DNA of 37,383 nt from Nitrosomonadaceae bacterium (lineage in GTDB: Bacteria; Pseudomonadota; Gammaproteobacteria; Burkholderiales; Nitrosomonadaceae). The stretch is taken from contig CAKKRD010000061.1 in the NCBI GenBank assembly GCA_919902515.1, positions 1-37,383 of the forward strand. Direction: 5' to 3'. Made by a program: the position numbers and the translations under genes. The notes beneath the pieces were generated by a model. The model was not told the origin of the DNA, did not search any database, and saw only the letters and a program-made list of their open reading frames with translations. Shown here piece by piece: positions 35,558-37,383 of this stretch (positions within the stretch are counted from its first letter, which is position 1; each line of letters begins with the position of its first letter).

Positions 35558-36583
35558 ATGACCAACGCAGTGAATCCATCCCGTATTTTTGAGACAGGTT
35601 TTGGTTTCTGGGAGTCCAAGGTTCTTCTTACGGCGGTTGAGCTGGAGCTTTTCACCAAGCTCGGGGACCAGTTCATGACCGGCGAAACCCTTGGCAAGAT
35701 ACTCGAACTCCACCCGCGCGGAATCTGGGATTTCTTTGATACGCTGGTGGCATTGGGCTTTCTGAACCGCGACGGGGATGGCCCGACGGCGCTCTATTCC
35801 AATACCGATGAAACCGCTCTGTTTCTCGATAAAAATAAGCCCTCTTATATCGGCGGCATTCTTGAAATGGCCAATGACCGCTTATACCGATTCTGGAATG
35901 ACTTGGGGATCGCACTCAAAACGGGCAAACCCCAGAATGAAATCAAGCACAGCCAGAAACCCATGTTCGAGGTGCTCTACGAAGATTTGCCACGGCTTGA
36001 ACAATTTATGGGCGCCATGCGTGGGATCTCAATTGGCAATTTCCAGGCATTTGCACAAAAGTTCGATTTTTCAAGTCATAAGTCGCTTTGTGATGTAGGA
36101 GGCGCTACTGGATTGCTTTCAAGCCTTGTGGCAGAGCAACACGCGCACATGCAATGCACGAGCTTCGATTTGCCGGTTGTCGAGACAATAGCCAGAAGAT
36201 GGATCGCAAAAGCGGGTCTGTCTGATCGCATCAATGTCGTATCGGGGGACTTTCTCAAGGACGCCCTGCCAAAGGCGGACATTGTCACCATGGGAAATAT
36301 TCTGCACGATTGGAACCTGGAGAAGAAGAAGCACCTTATACGCCTGGCGTACGAAGCGCTGCCGGAAAACGGTGTATTTGTCGTGATAGAAAATATCATT
36401 GATGACGCGCGGCGCACCAATGCCTTCGGACTCATGATGTCCCTGCATATGCTGATCGAGTTTGGTGACGCCTTTGATTTTACCGGGGCCGATTTCTGGG
36501 AGTGGTGCCAGGAAGCCGGATTCAAGCGATATGAAGTAATGCATCTGGTGGGCCCATGCAGCGCAGCAATAGCCTACAAATAA
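35558..36583 (+). CDS. SAM-dependent O-methyltransferase (acetylserotonin/hydroxyneurosporene type)
   Basis: A class I methyltransferase of 341 residues. A winged-helix dimerisation domain at the N-terminus is followed by the SAM-binding Rossmann fold. SAM motifs are DVGGATG (179-185), D204 (SFDLP) and GDF (230-232). The catalytic histidine region NILHDW (248-252) matches small-molecule O-methyltransferases such as hydroxyneurosporene or acetylserotonin methyltransferases. The acceptor cannot be told from sequence. It appears to be a single-gene unit with its own promoter and may be acquired, as no pathway partner is nearby. Confidence 0.85.
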   Translation: MTNAVNPSRIFETGFGFWESKVLLTAVELELFTKLGDQFMTGETLGKILELHPRGIWDFFDTLVALGFLNRDGDGPTALYSNTDETALFLDKNKPSYIGGILEMANDRLYRFWNDLGIALKTGKPQNEIKHSQKPMFEVLYEDLPRLEQFMGAMRGISIGNFQAFAQKFDFSSHKSLCDVGGATGLLSSLVAEQHAHMQCTSFDLPVVETIARRWIAKAGLSDRINVVSGDFLKDALPKADIVTMGNILHDWNLEKKKHLIRLAYEALPENGVFVVIENIIDDARRTNAFGLMMSLHMLIEFGDAFDFTGADFWEWCQEAGFKRYEVMHLVGPCSAAIAYK

Positions 36584-36671
36584 AGACCTGACAGACCCTC
36601 GCTAGTCGCAAATCAATCAGCCGGTTCGCCCTGGCAAGTTGAGGGCTAATTCGTCATGTGCGGCAGCCATT

Positions 36672-37340
36672 TCAACTCAGCGGGATGATGTCCGCGTATG
36701 CAAACCCATCCCGTTCAATAGTCGCGGCAACACTGACCGGGATCGGTTCGCGAAACATCGGGCCGTTCACCACCACCGTGTGAATTTCGCCATTCTCCCC
36801 GCAAGGGTCGCAGCCGGGCGGAAACTTCGCAATCAGGTCTCTGGACCATTTGCGCCCGGCAAAATGCGCAGGCAGTTTCTTGAGATCGACACAGCAGATA
36901 TAGGTTTCCAGACCGACCGCGAGCATCTGCTCCACGACTTGTGCGACGGGCATTCCCCATAACGGGAAGAGCGGTTCGATCCCGCTCCCTTGCAATTGAC
37001 TCTCCCGATACTTGCGCACATCTTCAAGATACAGGTCGCCGAAGGCCATGCATTGAACTCCGTCGGCGATGGCCTGCGCGACGAAGTCGTGCATGACGGC
37101 AGCGTACTGCTCGTTGCTGCAGGGGTCCGGCAGACTGATCGTCTGCAGTGTCAGGCCCACGCTCGCGGCCTGACACTGCAGCATTTCCAGTCGCGTGGCG
37201 TGCATGGACACGCGGCCGTACTTCTGGTTCATGCTGGTAAACAGGCCAACAAGGTCAATGGCGGGATCTTGCCGCAGGAGGTGAAGCGCCCACGCGCTGT
37301 CCTTGCCGCTGCTCCAGCTCAACAATGTTTTCTTCGGCAT
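36672..37340 (-). CDS. Dph6-type ATP-binding (PP-loop) protein
   Basis: A 222-residue adenine-nucleotide alpha-hydrolase-like protein. It has the PP-loop SWSSGKDSAWAL (8-19), a FGDLYLEDVR segment (100-109) and the C-terminal CDPCGENGE motif (177-185), all seen in the diphthine-ammonia ligase (Dph6/MJ0570) family. Bacteria do not make diphthamide, so the true substrate must differ and is unknown. The ATG at 37340 is chosen because the ten in-frame codons upstream do not resemble the family. It converges on the methyltransferase gene across an 88-base gap with no clear terminator. Confidence 0.85.
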   Translation of the reverse strand: MPKKTLLSWSSGKDSAWALHLLRQDPAIDLVGLFTSMNQKYGRVSMHATRLEMLQCQAASVGLTLQTISLPDPCSNEQYAAVMHDFVAQAIADGVQCMAFGDLYLEDVRKYRESQLQGSGIEPLFPLWGMPVAQVVEQMLAVGLETYICCVDLKKLPAHFAGRKWSRDLIAKFPPGCDPCGENGEIHTVVVNGPMFREPIPVSVAATIERDGFAYADIIPLS

Positions 37341-37383
37341 ATTATTTTTCGTCAGTCGAGGGAGGTGCAATTACAACCGGCTC

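Noticed and set aside
1-37383. tRNA, rRNA or CRISPR arrays
   Set aside because: I saw no cloverleaf with a TTCGA-type arm, no rRNA segments and no regularly spaced repeats; a dedicated scan was not possible.

Overview
This is a chromosomal segment of a betaproteobacterium. The best guess is the order Nitrosomonadales, judged from gene content and gene order only (xseB-ispA-dxs-folE2, dapF-DUF484-xerC-hslVU, argS-SPOR-dsbA); the genus cannot be fixed without a search. Most of the window is ordinary chromosomal backbone in short operons on both strands, interrupted by an insertion sequence, a MITE-like element and one accessory lipid gene cluster.

Layout. 1-3980 (minus): xseB-ispA-dxs-folE2, making isoprenoid precursors plus a zinc-independent first step of folate synthesis. 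4224-6662 (plus): a Rieske oxygenase, a frameshifted EamA/DMT transporter and a small STAS/SpoIIAA-like protein. 6837-8249: an insertion sequence with imperfect 15-bp ends and a frameshifted DDE transposase. 8250-8661: a structured leader region. 8662-12918 (plus): fatty acyl-AMP ligase, NAD-dependent epimerase-type reductase, dedicated acyl carrier protein and serine palmitoyltransferase, followed at 13082-14806 by an ABC half-transporter. 14865-17282 (minus): comEC. 17436-18620 (plus): a DUF2062 membrane protein and a DNA-3-methyladenine glycosylase. 18621-18895: a 275-bp element with perfect 19-bp inverted ends. 19067-20984 (minus): lolD and lolC/E. 21121-24152 (minus): a ZnuD-like TonB receptor, a small CxxC membrane protein and the zinc regulator zur. 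24296-28681 (plus): dapF, DUF484, xerC, hslV, hslU. 28915-30243 (plus): rhlE. 30262-31464 (minus): a HI0933/BaiN-type flavoprotein. 31581-36583 (plus): argS, SPOR protein, dsbA, SDR and an O-methyltransferase. 36672-37340 (minus): a Dph6-type ATP-binding protein.

The most interesting region is 8250-14806. The four genes match four of the five enzymes of the bacterial ceramide pathway known from Caulobacter crescentus: acyl-ACP synthetase, ACP, Spt and the epimerase-type ceramide reductase CerR. The inferred route is that the ligase loads a fatty acid on the ACP, Spt condenses it with serine, and the reductase reduces the keto group. The N-acyltransferase (bacterial ceramide synthase) is not in the window. 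The downstream ABC half-transporter is a candidate lipid flippase or exporter.

The second notable region is the zinc locus at 21121-24290. The same operator, TGCAAC-N3-GTTGCR, lies in the promoter of the TonB receptor gene and in the zur/dapF divergent intergenic region. This supports an autoregulated Zur circuit that also covers an uncharacterised small membrane protein.
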